Positions 30,992 through 43,856 are shown, numbered from the stretch's first letter. The stretch is DNA of 64,000 bases from Zemynaea arenosa (GCF_004614185.1 NZ_SPVF01000268.1:1-64000), one strand, 5' to 3'. A program made the numbers and translations. Notes: generated from the letters alone by a model not told the origin.

Positions 30992-31806
30992 TGAAGCTTG
31001 CCAGCGGCGCTTATTGCTACACCGGCGTACGGGCCTTCGACGCCGGTCTGCCCACGGCCGTCTTCATACACGGCGCGCAGAATGACCACAGCGTGTGGGG
31101 CCTGCAATCCCGCTACTTCGCCCACCACGGCTTTAACGTGCTGGCGGTGGACCTGCCCGGGCATGGCCGTACGGCGGGACCCGCGCTGCGGACCGTGGAA
31201 GACATGGCGGCATGGCTGATCGCCGTGCTGACCGAGGCCCGCGTGGAGCGCGCCATCCTGATCGGCCATAGCATGGGCAGCTTGATCGCGCTGGAAGCCG
31301 CGGCCCGCGCGCCGGGCGTCGTCATCGGCCTCGCCATGGTCGGCAGCACCTACCCAATGAAGGTCGCGGACGCGCTGCTGAAAACCGCCCGCACCGACGA
31401 GCAGACCGCCATCGACATGGTCAACATCTGGTCCCACTCGTCCATCGCGCACAAGCCATCGTCGCCGGGCCCGGGCTTCTCGGTGCTGGGGGGCGCGCGG
31501 CGGCTGATGCAGCGGATGTCCGCCCTCAACCCGGACCAGCTGTTCCACACCGACTTCAGCGCCTGCAATGCCTACGCCAACGGCGAAGCCGCAGCTACGC
31601 AGGTCCGCTGCCCGGTGCTGTTCCTGTTCGGGACCAAGGATGTCATGACGCCACCACGCTCGACCAAGCTGCTCACGACCGCGCTCGCGCAGGGCAAGGT
31701 GGTGCAGGTGGACGCCGGCCACCAGATGATGGCCGAGCGGCCGGACGCGGTGCTGGATGCCTTGTTCGGCTTTGCCCGCGGCGCCGTCGAGGCGAAAGGA
31801 GCCTGA
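30991..31806 (+). CDS. Alpha/beta hydrolase
   Basis: This encodes 271 residues. The nucleophile elbow GHSMG holds S94, the oxyanion region is FIHGAQNDHSVW, the acid is in FGTKDVMTPP, and the His is in DAGHQMM. The fold and size fit a cytoplasmic esterase-like hydrolase. TGATG overlap with metY suggests coupled translation, so it might act on an acylated intermediate such as an acyl-homoserine ester, but this is inference from position only. Confidence 0.88.
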   Translation: MKLASGAYCYTGVRAFDAGLPTAVFIHGAQNDHSVWGLQSRYFAHHGFNVLAVDLPGHGRTAGPALRTVEDMAAWLIAVLTEARVERAILIGHSMGSLIALEAAARAPGVVIGLAMVGSTYPMKVADALLKTARTDEQTAIDMVNIWSHSSIAHKPSSPGPGFSVLGGARRLMQRMSALNPDQLFHTDFSACNAYANGEAAATQVRCPVLFLFGTKDVMTPPRSTKLLTTALAQGKVVQVDAGHQMMAERPDAVLDALFGFARGAVEAKGA

Positions 31807-31807
31807 G

Positions 31808-34594
<2,787 letters not shown>

Positions 34595-34609
34595 CCGCTT
34601 CGCTCCCTC

Positions 34610-36037
34610 ATGACCGACTTCCTCGCGCGCTGCCGCGCTATCCTGGTCGACAACCAGCTGGTCATCACCGATGCCGATGGCATGGCGCCCTACCTCACCG
34701 ACTGGCGCGGCCGCTTCACCGGCCGCGCGCGGGCGGTGCTGCGGCCGGGGACCACGGAGCAGGTGGCCCGCCTGGTGCGGCTGTGCGCGGAGCTGCACGT
34801 GCCGGTCGTGCCGCAAGGCGGACGCACGGGCCTCGTGCTCGGGAGCGTGCCGGATGTGTCGGGCGAGGCCGTCGTGTTGTCGCTGACGCGCATGAATCGC
34901 GTGCGCGAGGTGGATGCCGCCAACCGCACGATCACCCTGGACGCAGGCTGCATCCTGCAACAGGTGCAGGACGCCGCAGCCGCCGAGGGCTGCCTGTTCC
35001 CACTGTCGCTGGCGGCGGAAGGCAGCTGCACCATCGGCGGCAACCTCTCGACCAATGCAGGCGGCACCGCGGTGCTCCGCTACGGGAACACGCGTGATTT
35101 GTGTCTCGGACTGGAAGTCGTCACCGCGCAGGGCGAGATCTGGAGCAGCCTGCGCGGGCTGCGCAAGGACAATACCGGCTACTCGCTGCGCGACCTGTTC
35201 ATTGGCGCCGAGGGCACGCTGGGGGTGATCACGGGCGCGGTCATGAAGCTGTACCCTATGCCGCGTGCCTCCATCACGGCGCTGGTCGCGGTGTCTTCTC
35301 CAGCCCAGGCGCTCGCGCTGCTCACGATGGTGCAGGATCACTGCGGGCCGGCGCTCACCGCCTTCGAACTGATGTCGCAAGTGTGCATGGACCTCGTGGC
35401 CAAGCACTACCCGGACCTGCCGCACCCGTTCCGCCATCGCCATCCGCAGTACGCGCTGCTGGAAGTGGCGAGCAGCGAATCCGAGGAGCATGCGGTTGGA
35501 CTTCTGGAAGGCGCCATCGGTGCGGCGCTGGAAGCGGGCATCGCGGCCGATGCGGCCGTGGCCTCGTCGGTGGCGCAGTCGCGCGGGCTGTGGCAGATCC
35601 GCGAGCACATCCCGCTGGCGCAGGCCGCGGCGGGCAAGAATATCAAGCACGATATCTCCCTGCCCGTCTCCAGCATCCCTGCCTTCCTGGAAGCGACGGA
35701 CGCGCTGCTGCTGCGCGCCTTCCCCGGCTGCCAGCTGGTCACCTTCGGCCACCTCGGAGACGGCAACCTGCATTACAACGTCGCGCCGCCGGATGGCGTG
35801 GCGCACGACGACTTCCTCGGCCACCAGGATGCCGTCAACCATATCGTGCATGACAGCGTGGACCGCTTCGGTGGCTCCTTCTCCGCTGAACATGGCGTGG
35901 GCGCCTTGAAGCGCAGTGACATGGCGCGCTACAAGAGCGCGGTGGAAGTGCGCATGATGCAGGCTATCAAACAGGCGCTCGACCCGCTGGGCATCATGAA
36001 CCCCGGTAAGATCCTGCCGCCCGGATGCGTGGCCTGA
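34610..36037 (+). CDS. FAD-linked oxidoreductase, GlcD/D-2-hydroxyacid dehydrogenase family
   Basis: This encodes 475 residues. The PCMH-type FAD-binding domain (VVPQGGRTGLVLGSVP; AEGSCTIGGNLSTNAGGTAVLRYGN; FIGAEGTLGVIT) precedes the GlcD C-terminal domain with the metal-binding HLGDGNLHYN and the terminal EHGVGALKR...LDPLGIMNPGKILPP. It probably oxidises a D-2-hydroxyacid (lactate, glycolate or 2-hydroxyglutarate); the substrate is not decidable. It occupies the place where the ATPase for the next gene's permease would be expected, and overlaps that gene by 13 nt. Confidence 0.9.
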   Translation: MTDFLARCRAILVDNQLVITDADGMAPYLTDWRGRFTGRARAVLRPGTTEQVARLVRLCAELHVPVVPQGGRTGLVLGSVPDVSGEAVVLSLTRMNRVREVDAANRTITLDAGCILQQVQDAAAAEGCLFPLSLAAEGSCTIGGNLSTNAGGTAVLRYGNTRDLCLGLEVVTAQGEIWSSLRGLRKDNTGYSLRDLFIGAEGTLGVITGAVMKLYPMPRASITALVAVSSPAQALALLTMVQDHCGPALTAFELMSQVCMDLVAKHYPDLPHPFRHRHPQYALLEVASSESEEHAVGLLEGAIGAALEAGIAADAAVASSVAQSRGLWQIREHIPLAQAAAGKNIKHDISLPVSSIPAFLEATDALLLRAFPGCQLVTFGHLGDGNLHYNVAPPDGVAHDDFLGHQDAVNHIVHDSVDRFGGSFSAEHGVGALKRSDMARYKSAVEVRMMQAIKQALDPLGIMNPGKILPPGCVA

Positions 36038-38580
36038 ACACTCTCACCCGCTGGCTGCTGGCCGGCGAATGGCGCGCGCACCCGATGCGCGCCTTCCTGG
36101 CCGTCGTGGCGATCGCGGTCGGCGTGGCGATGGGCTTTGCCATCCACTTGATCAATGCGGCGGCTTTCAACGAGTTCTCGGCAGCGGTGAAGAGTATCGC
36201 CGGGCAGGCGGACTTGCAGGTCACTGGGAGCGAGTCGTCGTTCGACGAAAAGCTCTACCCGTCGTTGGCCCAGCGGCCCGGCGTGGCGGCGGCCAGCCCG
36301 GTGCTGCAGGTGCAGGCGGTGGTGCCAGGCGCCGCGCAATCCCTGCTGGTGCTGGGCGTGGACACGCTGCGCGCCATCGACGTGTCGCCTGATCTGGTGG
36401 GCGTGCCCCGCGAAGGTCATCTTGAGGACACGCTGGCCGACGACACCATTTTCCTCTCGCCCGCTGCCAGCGAATGGCTGCGCACGCGCACCAGCGGCAC
36501 GCTGACTTTGCGCGCCGGGCTGGAAGAGCTGCGCCTGCGCGTGGCCGGCTCCGTGCAGGGCACGCGGCCAGGCCAGCGCCTGGGCATCATGGACATCGGC
36601 GCGGCGCAATGGCGCTTCCATGGCCTCGGGCAGCTCACGCGCATCGACCTGAAACTGAGCCCGGGCGTGAACCGCACCGTCTTTCGGGATCAGCTGCAGC
36701 GAGACCTGGACCGCGCCTCGCCCGGCGCCTTCCACGTGGCGGAACCGAACGATCCGAACGCAGAGTCGCGCACCAACACCATGAGCCGGGCCTACCGAGT
36801 CAACCTCACCGTGCTTGCGCTGGTGGCGCTGTTCACCGGCGCCTTTCTCGTGTTTTCGACACAGGCGCTGTCGGTGGTCCGCCGCCGCAGCCAGTTTGCG
36901 CTGCTGCGGGTGCTCGGGCTGGAGCCCCTGCAGCTGGTGCGGCAGGTCGTGGTGGAAGGCGCGGTGCTCGGCCTGGCCGGGGCGGCGCTCGGCATCGCCG
37001 GCGGCTATGGACTGGCGGCGCTGGTACTCCGCTTTTTTGGCGGAGACCTGGGCGGCGGCTACTTTCCCGGTGTGCGGCCGGAGGTGCAGTTCGACGTGGC
37101 CGGCGCCATCATCTACTTTGTGCTGGGCTTCGGCGTGGCGCTGCTGGGCTGCCTGGCGCCTGCGTTTGAGGCGGCGCGCGCGGCGCCGGCAGTCGCGCTC
37201 AAGTCGGGCAGCACGGATGCGGCGCTGGAAAAGCTGGCCCGTGCCTGGCCGGCGCTGGCCTGCCTCGGCCTCGGTGCCGCGCTGACCGCCGCGCCGCCGG
37301 TGGCCGGGCTGCCGATCTTCGGCTATCTGGCGATCGCATTGATGCTCATCGGCGGTATCGCCCTGATGCCGCGTTTTGCGGCGGTCACGTTCAAGGCCTT
37401 GCAGCGCGTGGGCGCGCCATTCGCCCACGCGCACATGCCGCCCGCGCTCGCCCTCGTTCTCGCGCGCCTCGCCAACGCCAGCGGGCAAGCCGCCATCGCG
37501 TTGGGTGGTGTGCTGTCCAGCTTTGCGCTGATGGTGGCGATGGCGATCATGGTCGCCAGCTTCCGTGTGTCGGTGGACGACTGGCTGGCCCAGGTACTGC
37601 CCGCGGACCTGTACGCGCGGAGCGCCGCCAGCGGCAATACCGCCGCCATCGATCCGGAAGGCCAGCGCGCTATCGCAGCCACACCGGGAGTCGCGCGCGT
37701 GCATTTCCTGCGCATCCGGCCGATCCAGCTCGATCCCGCGCGGCCACCGGTCGCCCTGCTCGCGCGCAGCGTCGATCCGCAGGCGCCCGGCCATTCGATG
37801 CCGATGGTCGGCAAGACCATCGAGGTGCCGCCGGGTGCGATGCCAGCGTGGGTGTCGGAGGCGATGGTGGACCTGTACGGCGCCCGCGTGGGAGAGCACA
37901 TCGAACTGCCGGTCGGCGGCAAACTGCACGCTTTCACGGTGGCGGGCGTGTGGCGCGACTATGCGCGCCAAAGCGGCGCCGTGAACATCAACCTGGACGA
38001 CTACCGCCGCCTGAGCGGAGACATGGATGTCAGCGATGCCGCGATATGGGTCGCGCGCGGCGCCACGGCCGCGCAGGTACGAGCGCGCATCGCGCAGCTG
38101 CCGTTCGGACGGGCGCTGGAGTTCAGCGAGCCGGGCGAAATCCGCGCGGTGAGCCTGGCCATCTTCGACCGCAGCTTCGCGGTCACCTACTTGCTGGAAG
38201 CAATTGCGATCGCCATCGGCATGTCCGGCGTGGCTGCGACCTTCTCCGCTCAGACCCTGGCGCGCGCCAAGGAATTCGGCATGCTGCGCCACGTGGGCGT
38301 CACGCGCGGACAGGTGCTCGCGCTGCTGGCCATCGAAGGCAGCGCGCTCACGGCCATCGGCATCGTGTGCGGTTTTGCGCTGGGCTTCGTCATCAGTCTT
38401 GTTCTGGTGTTCGTGGTGAACCCGCAATCCTTCCACTGGACCATGCAGCTGCACATGCCCTGGCGTTTGCTGGTGGCGGTGGCGGCCGCGCTGCTGGCCG
38501 CATCCGCAGTGACGGCACTGGTCTCAGGACGGTATGCCTTGTCCGGTGGCCCGATCCGCGCCGTGCGGGAGGACTGGTAG
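36025..38580 (+). CDS. ABC transporter permease, FtsX/MacB type (no adjacent ATPase)
   Basis: This encodes 851 residues. TM1 is at ~22-42 (AFLAVVAIAVGVAMGFAIHL), then a large periplasmic domain, a first FtsX block of TMs at ~258-380, further TMs at ~410-440 and 480-510, a second periplasmic domain, and a C-terminal FtsX block (~720-840). Such double-FtsX permeases move lipids or lipoproteins from the inner membrane with a LolD-like ATPase. The next gene codes for a CrtC/AttH-like protein, the usual third partner, but no ATPase gene is adjacent. Confidence 0.88.
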   Translation: MRGLNTLTRWLLAGEWRAHPMRAFLAVVAIAVGVAMGFAIHLINAAAFNEFSAAVKSIAGQADLQVTGSESSFDEKLYPSLAQRPGVAAASPVLQVQAVVPGAAQSLLVLGVDTLRAIDVSPDLVGVPREGHLEDTLADDTIFLSPAASEWLRTRTSGTLTLRAGLEELRLRVAGSVQGTRPGQRLGIMDIGAAQWRFHGLGQLTRIDLKLSPGVNRTVFRDQLQRDLDRASPGAFHVAEPNDPNAESRTNTMSRAYRVNLTVLALVALFTGAFLVFSTQALSVVRRRSQFALLRVLGLEPLQLVRQVVVEGAVLGLAGAALGIAGGYGLAALVLRFFGGDLGGGYFPGVRPEVQFDVAGAIIYFVLGFGVALLGCLAPAFEAARAAPAVALKSGSTDAALEKLARAWPALACLGLGAALTAAPPVAGLPIFGYLAIALMLIGGIALMPRFAAVTFKALQRVGAPFAHAHMPPALALVLARLANASGQAAIALGGVLSSFALMVAMAIMVASFRVSVDDWLAQVLPADLYARSAASGNTAAIDPEGQRAIAATPGVARVHFLRIRPIQLDPARPPVALLARSVDPQAPGHSMPMVGKTIEVPPGAMPAWVSEAMVDLYGARVGEHIELPVGGKLHAFTVAGVWRDYARQSGAVNINLDDYRRLSGDMDVSDAAIWVARGATAAQVRARIAQLPFGRALEFSEPGEIRAVSLAIFDRSFAVTYLLEAIAIAIGMSGVAATFSAQTLARAKEFGMLRHVGVTRGQVLALLAIEGSALTAIGIVCGFALGFVISLVLVFVVNPQSFHWTMQLHMPWRLLVAVAAALLAASAVTALVSGRYALSGGPIRAVREDW

Positions 38581-39648
38581 ATGCTGAAACGCCTGCTCCT
38601 GCTGCTCGTCCTGCTTGCGGGTGCCGCCCTGGCAGCCCCGGTTGCGTACACGCCCGTCACACCCGGGTACCAGATGCAGTTCCCACGCGACTTCGGCGCC
38701 CACCCCGACTTTCATACCGAGTGGTGGTACGTCACCGGATGGCTCAAGCAGCCGGACGGCAAGCCGCTCGGCTTCCAGGTCACCTTCTTCCGCAGCGCGA
38801 CCCAGCATGACCGCGCCAATCCGAGCGCCTTTGCGCCGACCCAGATCGTGATCGCCCACGCGGCGCTGTCCGACCCGGCGGTCGGCCGCCTGCTGCACGA
38901 CCAGCGCAGCGCCCGCGCAGGGCTGGGCTTGGCCTACGCGCGCGAGGGCGACACGGACGTGAAGCTCAATGACTGGTCCATGAAGCGTCGGCCGGACGGC
39001 AGCTACGACGCCGTGGTGCGCGCCCGCGATTTCACCCTCAACCTGCGCCTGGCCCCGTCCCAGCCCCCGCTGCTGCAGGGCGAAAACGGCTTTTCCCGCA
39101 AGGGCGCCGCCGCGCTGGACGCCAGCTATTACTATAGCCTGCCGCAACTGCGGGCCAGCGGCACGGTCACGCGCGGCGGAGCGGTAGCTCCCGTCATGGG
39201 CAGCGCGTGGCTGGACCACGAATGGTCGAGCCAATACCTTGATCCAGACGCTGCCGGGTGGGATTGGCTCGGCGCCAACCTCGATGACGGTTCTGCCCTC
39301 ATGGCCTTCCAGATGCGCAGCAAGCGGGGTGATAAACTATGGGCCCACGCGACGCTGCGCGATGCGTCCGGCCGGGTCACGCAGTTTGACGGCGCGGACG
39401 TGAGCTACACCGCCACCACACGCTGGCGCTCCCCGCGCACCCAGGCCGAGTATCCTGTGGCGGGCGTCCTGGCCACCGGATCCACGCGCTGGCGCATCGT
39501 GCCCCTGCAGCCGGACCAGGAACTCGACTCGCGCCGTTCCACCGGCGCGGTCTACTGGGAAGGCGCCGTCACGCTGGAACGCGATGGCAAACCGGCGGGC
39601 CACGGCTACCTGGAACTGACGGGCTACGTCGCCGCGATGAAGATGTGA
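38581..39648 (+). CDS. Lipocalin-like CrtC/AttH-family exported protein
   Basis: This encodes 355 residues with a signal peptide (cleavage near residue 18). The family pattern is clear: FPRDFGAHPDFHTEWWYVTGWL near the start, SWLDHEWSSQYLDP-like (here AWLDHEWSSQYL) in the middle, and a C-terminal GYLELTGY. AttH and carotenoid 1,2-hydratase CrtC share this double-lipocalin fold. It starts directly after the permease stop, so it is probably the periplasmic partner of that lipid-type transporter rather than a carotenoid enzyme (inference from context). Confidence 0.87.
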   Translation: MLKRLLLLLVLLAGAALAAPVAYTPVTPGYQMQFPRDFGAHPDFHTEWWYVTGWLKQPDGKPLGFQVTFFRSATQHDRANPSAFAPTQIVIAHAALSDPAVGRLLHDQRSARAGLGLAYAREGDTDVKLNDWSMKRRPDGSYDAVVRARDFTLNLRLAPSQPPLLQGENGFSRKGAAALDASYYYSLPQLRASGTVTRGGAVAPVMGSAWLDHEWSSQYLDPDAAGWDWLGANLDDGSALMAFQMRSKRGDKLWAHATLRDASGRVTQFDGADVSYTATTRWRSPRTQAEYPVAGVLATGSTRWRIVPLQPDQELDSRRSTGAVYWEGAVTLERDGKPAGHGYLELTGYVAAMKM

Positions 39649-39700
39649 ATGTTGATGTAAAGCCCCACAAGCAAGAACAAACTACAAACCGAACGATTCG

Positions 39701-41524
39701 ATGACCAGCAGCCCCACGCAAGACAAATCCTCCGGCAAAGGCAGCCTCTCCGCCCTGTTCGGCCTCGCGCCTTTCCTCAAGCCTTACAAGAAGCAGTTCA
39801 TGCTGGCTGCGGTGGCCCTGCTGTTCGCGGCCGGGTCCACGCTGGCGATTCCCGCTGCATTCAAGAAGATGATCGACCTCGGCTTCGGCCAGGGAGCCGG
39901 AGCCGCAGGCATCGAGCATGTGAACGCGGCTTTCCTGGCCCTGTTCGCGCTGGCCGCACTGCTGGCGGTGGCCACGGCGGCACGCTTCTATACCGTGTCC
40001 TGGCTGGGCGAGCGGGTGACGGCGGACATCCGCGCGGCCGTGTACCGCCACGTGGTCATGCAGAGCCCCGAGTTCTTTGAAACCACGCAGACGGGCGAAG
40101 TGCTGTCCCGCCTGACCACCGACACCACCCTGATCCAGGCCGTGGTGGGCACCAGCGTCTCGGTCGCGCTGCGCAATGTGCTGCTGTTCGTGGGCGGGCT
40201 GGTGATGCTGTTCGTGACCAGTGCCAAGCTCACGGCCATCATCATCGGCCTGCTGGTGCTGGTCGTGGTGCCGATCGTGCTGTTCGGACGGCGCGTGCGC
40301 AAGCTCTCGCGCGATTCGCAGGACCGCATCGCCGATGCCTCGGCCATGGCGGGCGAGATCCTGAATGCCATGCCGACCGTGCAGGCCTTCACGCATGAAC
40401 GCATCGAGGCGGAGCGCTTTGGTTCTTCGGTCGAAGGCGCCTTCAGTACCGCCATGCGCCGCATCGGCGCGCGTGCCTGGCTCACCATGCTGGCCATCCT
40501 GCTGGTGTTTGGCGCCATCGTGTTCGTGCTGTGGCTGGGCGCGCACGCGGTGATCGAAGGGACCATGACCGGCGGAGAGCTGGGCCAGTTCATCCTGTAC
40601 GCCACCATCGTTTCCGGTTCGCTCGGCGCGTTGTCCGAAGTGATGGGCGAGGCACAACGCGCCGCCGGAGCCACCGAGCGGCTGCTCGAGCTGCTCTCGG
40701 TCCGCTCCAACATCCAGAATCCGGCGCAGGCCGTGGCGCTGCCGCCGCGCGCGGCCAACGGCGCGGCGCTCAGGCTGCAGGACGTGACCTTCTTCTACCC
40801 GTCGCGCCCCGAGACGGCGGCGCTGTCGCATCTGACGCTGGACATCCGCGCCGGCGAGACCATCGCCGTGGTCGGCCCGTCCGGCGCCGGCAAGACCACC
40901 CTGTTCCAGCTGTTCCTGCGCTTCTACGACCCGCAAGCGGGAGCGATCCAGCTCGATGGCGTGGATATCCGCCACTTGGACCTGCACACCCTGCGCGATG
41001 CGATCGGCATCGTCCCGCAGGACACGGTGATCTTCTCCGCCAATGCGATGGAGAACATCCGCTACGGCCGCGCCGATGCCACCGATGAGGAAGTGATTCG
41101 CGCGGCGCGCATGGCCGCGGCCCACGAATTCATCGAGCGCCTGCCGGAGGGCTACAGGTCCTTCCTCGGCGAGCGCGGGGTGCGCCTGTCCGGCGGCCAG
41201 CGGCAACGGATCGCCATCGCACGCGCCCTGCTCAAGAATCCACCCCTGCTGCTGCTGGACGAAGCCACCAGTGCGCTGGATGCCGAATCCGAGCGCCTGG
41301 TGCAGGGTGCGCTGGAAACGGCCATGCAGGGCCGCACCACCGTCATCATCGCGCACCGCCTGGCGACTGTGCAGCGGGCCGACCGCATCATCGTGATGGA
41401 GGATGGGCAGATCGTGGAAACCGGAACGCACGCGTCCCTGGTGGCGCTGGGCGGCATCTACGCCAACCTGGCCGCGCTGCAGTTCCAGCCCGTGCACCAC
41501 ACGCCGCAGGAGGCCGTGAAATGA
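39701..41524 (+). CDS. ABC exporter, fused permease-ATPase (MsbA-like)
   Basis: This encodes 607 residues. The N-terminal six-TM exporter domain (~25-320) precedes the ATPase with Walker A GPSGAGKTT, signature LSGGQRQRIAIARALL, Walker B LLLLDEATSALD and H-loop IAHRL. It works as a homodimer in the inner membrane; lipid A, other lipids or drugs are possible cargo. It overlaps the threonine aldolase gene by ATGA, an unrelated function. It does not supply the missing ATPase of the upstream FtsX permease, whose partner would be a stand-alone ATPase. Confidence 0.92.
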   Translation: MTSSPTQDKSSGKGSLSALFGLAPFLKPYKKQFMLAAVALLFAAGSTLAIPAAFKKMIDLGFGQGAGAAGIEHVNAAFLALFALAALLAVATAARFYTVSWLGERVTADIRAAVYRHVVMQSPEFFETTQTGEVLSRLTTDTTLIQAVVGTSVSVALRNVLLFVGGLVMLFVTSAKLTAIIIGLLVLVVVPIVLFGRRVRKLSRDSQDRIADASAMAGEILNAMPTVQAFTHERIEAERFGSSVEGAFSTAMRRIGARAWLTMLAILLVFGAIVFVLWLGAHAVIEGTMTGGELGQFILYATIVSGSLGALSEVMGEAQRAAGATERLLELLSVRSNIQNPAQAVALPPRAANGAALRLQDVTFFYPSRPETAALSHLTLDIRAGETIAVVGPSGAGKTTLFQLFLRFYDPQAGAIQLDGVDIRHLDLHTLRDAIGIVPQDTVIFSANAMENIRYGRADATDEEVIRAARMAAAHEFIERLPEGYRSFLGERGVRLSGGQRQRIAIARALLKNPPLLLLDEATSALDAESERLVQGALETAMQGRTTVIIAHRLATVQRADRIIVMEDGQIVETGTHASLVALGGIYANLAALQFQPVHHTPQEAVK

Positions 41525-42606
41525 CGGACGCGGAACTCCAGCGCAGCTGCCACACCGTCTTCCCCGGCCACCGGGCGCGCACACCCGCGCAGATGTTCGC
41601 CGCGATGTCCGTCTGGTGCGAACAGCACGGCGTCGAACACGACGTGTACGGCAGCGGCGCCACGATCCAGGCCTTCGAGGACAAGATCGCGCGGCTGCTG
41701 GGGTTTGAAGCGGCGGTCTTCTGCGTCACCGGCACCATGACGCAAGTCACCGCGCTGCGCCTCGGCTGCGACGATAAAGGTTCGCCGCTGGTGGCGCTGC
41801 ACCCCACCTCGCACATCATCGTGCACGAACGCTCCAACTACCAGTTGCTGGGCCACTTCCAGGCGTTGCAGGTCGGGGACCGCCACCGGCCATGGACCGT
41901 CGCCGACCTGGCCGCGGTACCGGATCGCCTGGGCGCCGTCAGTATGGAGATGCCGATGCGCGAGATCGGCGGACAGAATCCGGCGTGGGATGAGCTCAAG
42001 GCCATCAAGGAGCACTGCCGCCTGCGCAACGTGCATCTGCACATGGATGGCGCGCGGCTGTGGGAATGCGCGGCGGCGTATGGCAAACCGCTGCCAGAGA
42101 TCGCGGCGGGCTTCGACTCCGTGTACGTGTCGATGTACAAGGGGATTGGTGGCCTGGGTGGCGCCGTGCTGGCCGGATCGCGCGAGTTCGTGGCGCGGGC
42201 GGCCGAGTGGTTCCGGCGCGAAGGCGGCAACGTGATTCACCGGACGCCGTACGTGGTGGCCGCCGCGATGCAGTTCGACGAACGCCTGCAAGCCATGCCC
42301 GCGTACTTCGCGCGCACCGTTTGGCTCTACGACCTGCTGCGCGACTATCCGCAGCTGAAGGTCAATCCTTCGGCGCCGCAAGCCAACATGCTGCACCTCC
42401 ACTTGCCCGTATCGCGCGAGCGCGTCCTCGACATCCGCGACCAGCTCGCGCGCGAGCACGGCATCTGGCTCTTCGGCCGGGCCCAGCACGCCGCCCTGCC
42501 CGACACCAGCTACGTCGAAATCTACGTCGGCGACAACCTGCTGTCCGCCGACGATGCAGCGGTGCGCCGCGCCCTCGACCTGTTTACCACCGCCCTGAAC
42601 ACATAA
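41521..42606 (+). CDS. Low-specificity threonine aldolase / beta-eliminating lyase family
   Basis: This encodes 361 residues. It has a PLP-enzyme fold I with the family blocks DVYGSGATIQAFEDKIARLLGFEAAVF, HLHMDGARLWECAA (the Asp binding the PLP ring nitrogen) and the PLP lysine in YVSMYKGIGGLGG. It would cleave L-threonine or allo-threonine to glycine and acetaldehyde. The ATG overlaps the exporter stop by 4 nt. Substrate preference is not determined by sequence. Confidence 0.87.
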   Translation: MTDAELQRSCHTVFPGHRARTPAQMFAAMSVWCEQHGVEHDVYGSGATIQAFEDKIARLLGFEAAVFCVTGTMTQVTALRLGCDDKGSPLVALHPTSHIIVHERSNYQLLGHFQALQVGDRHRPWTVADLAAVPDRLGAVSMEMPMREIGGQNPAWDELKAIKEHCRLRNVHLHMDGARLWECAAAYGKPLPEIAAGFDSVYVSMYKGIGGLGGAVLAGSREFVARAAEWFRREGGNVIHRTPYVVAAAMQFDERLQAMPAYFARTVWLYDLLRDYPQLKVNPSAPQANMLHLHLPVSRERVLDIRDQLAREHGIWLFGRAQHAALPDTSYVEIYVGDNLLSADDAAVRRALDLFTTALNT

Positions 42607-42638
42607 CCGGGCTCGCCCCGCCTGAATTACCCCACCCC

Positions 42639-42680
42639 ACCAGGGACGTACCCCGCTCCCACACCAGGGACGTACCCCGC
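42639..42680 (+). repeat. Two direct copies of an 18-bp repeat (ACCAGGGACGTACCCCGC)
   Basis: Identical 18-bp copies occupy 42639-42656 and 42663-42680, 24 nt apart. The core GGGACGTACCCC is near-palindromic and recurs downstream and at 6577-6590. Confidence 0.8.
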
Positions 42681-42797
42681 CTTAAACATGTAGGAAAGCT
42701 CTGCTTTGTTACAAATGTTCCGTGGCCGAGATAATGAAATCTCGTGCTAAATCAACGTATTGCGACGCGAGCGATAATCGGGCGATTTACGGAAAAT

Positions 42798-42836
42798 CGG
42801 GGACGTACCCTGCTCTGGGAAAGGGGTACGTCCCCG
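42798..42836. repeat. Inverted pair of the GGGGACGTACCCC repeat
   Basis: CGGGGACGTACCC (42798-42810) and GGGGTACGTCCCCGG (42822-42836) face each other across 11 nt and could form a long hairpin. Position and motif match the direct copies 120 nt upstream. The rest of the 42607-42881 gap holds no gene. Confidence 0.75.
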
Positions 42837-42881
42837 GATAAGAGGGGTCGGAATGCGCTTAGCAGCGGCCCTACGGTCGGG

Positions 42882-43856
42882 TTATACCGCCATCGGGGCG
42901 GTCAGCGGGGGATGGTGCTGGTAGCCTTCCAGCGCGAAGTCGGAGGGCTCGATTTGTTCCAGCCACTCGGGCTCGTACTTGCCGGTCGCTGCGAATGCGG
43001 GCACGCGCTCGCTGATCACCAGCCGCGGGGCGGGCAGCGGCTCGCGCGTCAGCTGCTCGCGCAGCATGTCCATGTGGGTTTCGTAGATGTGCGCGTCGCC
43101 GATAAAGTAGGTGAACCAGCGCGGCGTGTACCCTGTGAGGCGCGCCACCAGGTGCAGCAGCGCCGCGCATTCGGCCAGGTTGAACGGCGTGCCCAGGCCC
43201 AGGTCATTCGAGCGCACGTACAGGCACAAAGAAATCTCCTTCGACGCCACATCCGGGAGGAAGTGGTACAGCAGATGGCACGGCGGCAGCGCCATCGAGT
43301 CCAGATCCGCGCAATTCCAGCCATGGAACAGGATGCGGCGGCTGTTCGGGTTGTGCACGACGGCATCCAGGCACTCGCGCAGCTGGTCGATGGCCTTGTA
43401 CATCAGCACCTTGCCGACCCCCTCGTCCTGCAGCGCCGCCACCTGGCGCCAGCCCTGCCGCAGCGCATCCTCGATCTGCGCCGATTGCGTGGCCTCCAGC
43501 AGCTTGTACCCCGGCCATGCCCGCCATTGCACCCCGTACACAGGCCCGAGGTCGTCCTCGCCCATCCGGTACGGATTGGCCAGCCACTGGGCGTTCTCAT
43601 TGGCGTTCTGGTCCCACACCTTGCAACCCAGCGCCCGGAATTCGGCCGCATTCCGGCTCCCGCGCAGGAAACCAACAAGCTCGCCAATGACGGACTTGAA
43701 CGCCAGCTTCTTGGTCGTCACCGCCGGGAAGCCGTCCTTCTGCAGGTCCATCCGCATCATCGCGCCCGGGATGCGCAAGGTCCGGACGCCGGTGCGGTTG
43801 TCCTGCCAGCTGCCGCTCTCGATAACGGTCTTTACAAGGTCCAGATACTGCTTCAT
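42882..43856 (-). CDS. thyA: Thymidylate synthase
   Basis: This encodes 324 residues. It methylates dUMP to dTMP using methylene-tetrahydrofolate. The catalytic Cys is in [14 protein letters not shown], and [24 protein letters not shown] and [17 protein letters not shown] are folate/dUMP-site blocks. It is longer than E. coli ThyA (264) because of an insertion in the first half (about 70-150), seen in other long bacterial ThyA proteins. Dihydrofolate reductase, often adjacent, is 10.6 kb away beyond the cyanophycin genes. Confidence 0.95.
   Translation of the reverse strand: MKQYLDLVKTVIESGSWQDNRTGVRTLRIPGAMMRMDLQKDGFPAVTTKKLAFKSVIGELVGFLRGSRNAAEFRALGCKVWDQNANENAQWLANPYRMGEDDLGPVYGVQWRAWPGYKLLEATQSAQIEDALRQGWRQVAALQDEGVGKVLMYKAIDQLRECLDAVVHNPNSRRILFHGWNCADLDSMALPPCHLLYHFLPDVASKEISLCLYVRSNDLGLGTPFNLAECAALLHLVARLTGYTPRWFTYFIGDAHIYETHMDMLREQLTREPLPAPRLVISERVPAFAATGKYEPEWLEQIEPSDFALEGYQHHPPLTAPMAV

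Noticed and set aside
35929-38454. Long minus-strand open frame opposite the FtsX permease
   Set aside because: Shadow of the real gene; no motif, no signal, no ribosome-binding site at a plausible start.
39701-41524. MsbA-like exporter as the missing ATPase for the FtsX permease
   Set aside because: It already has its own six-TM domain fused to the ATPase; FtsX permeases use a separate LolD-like ATPase.
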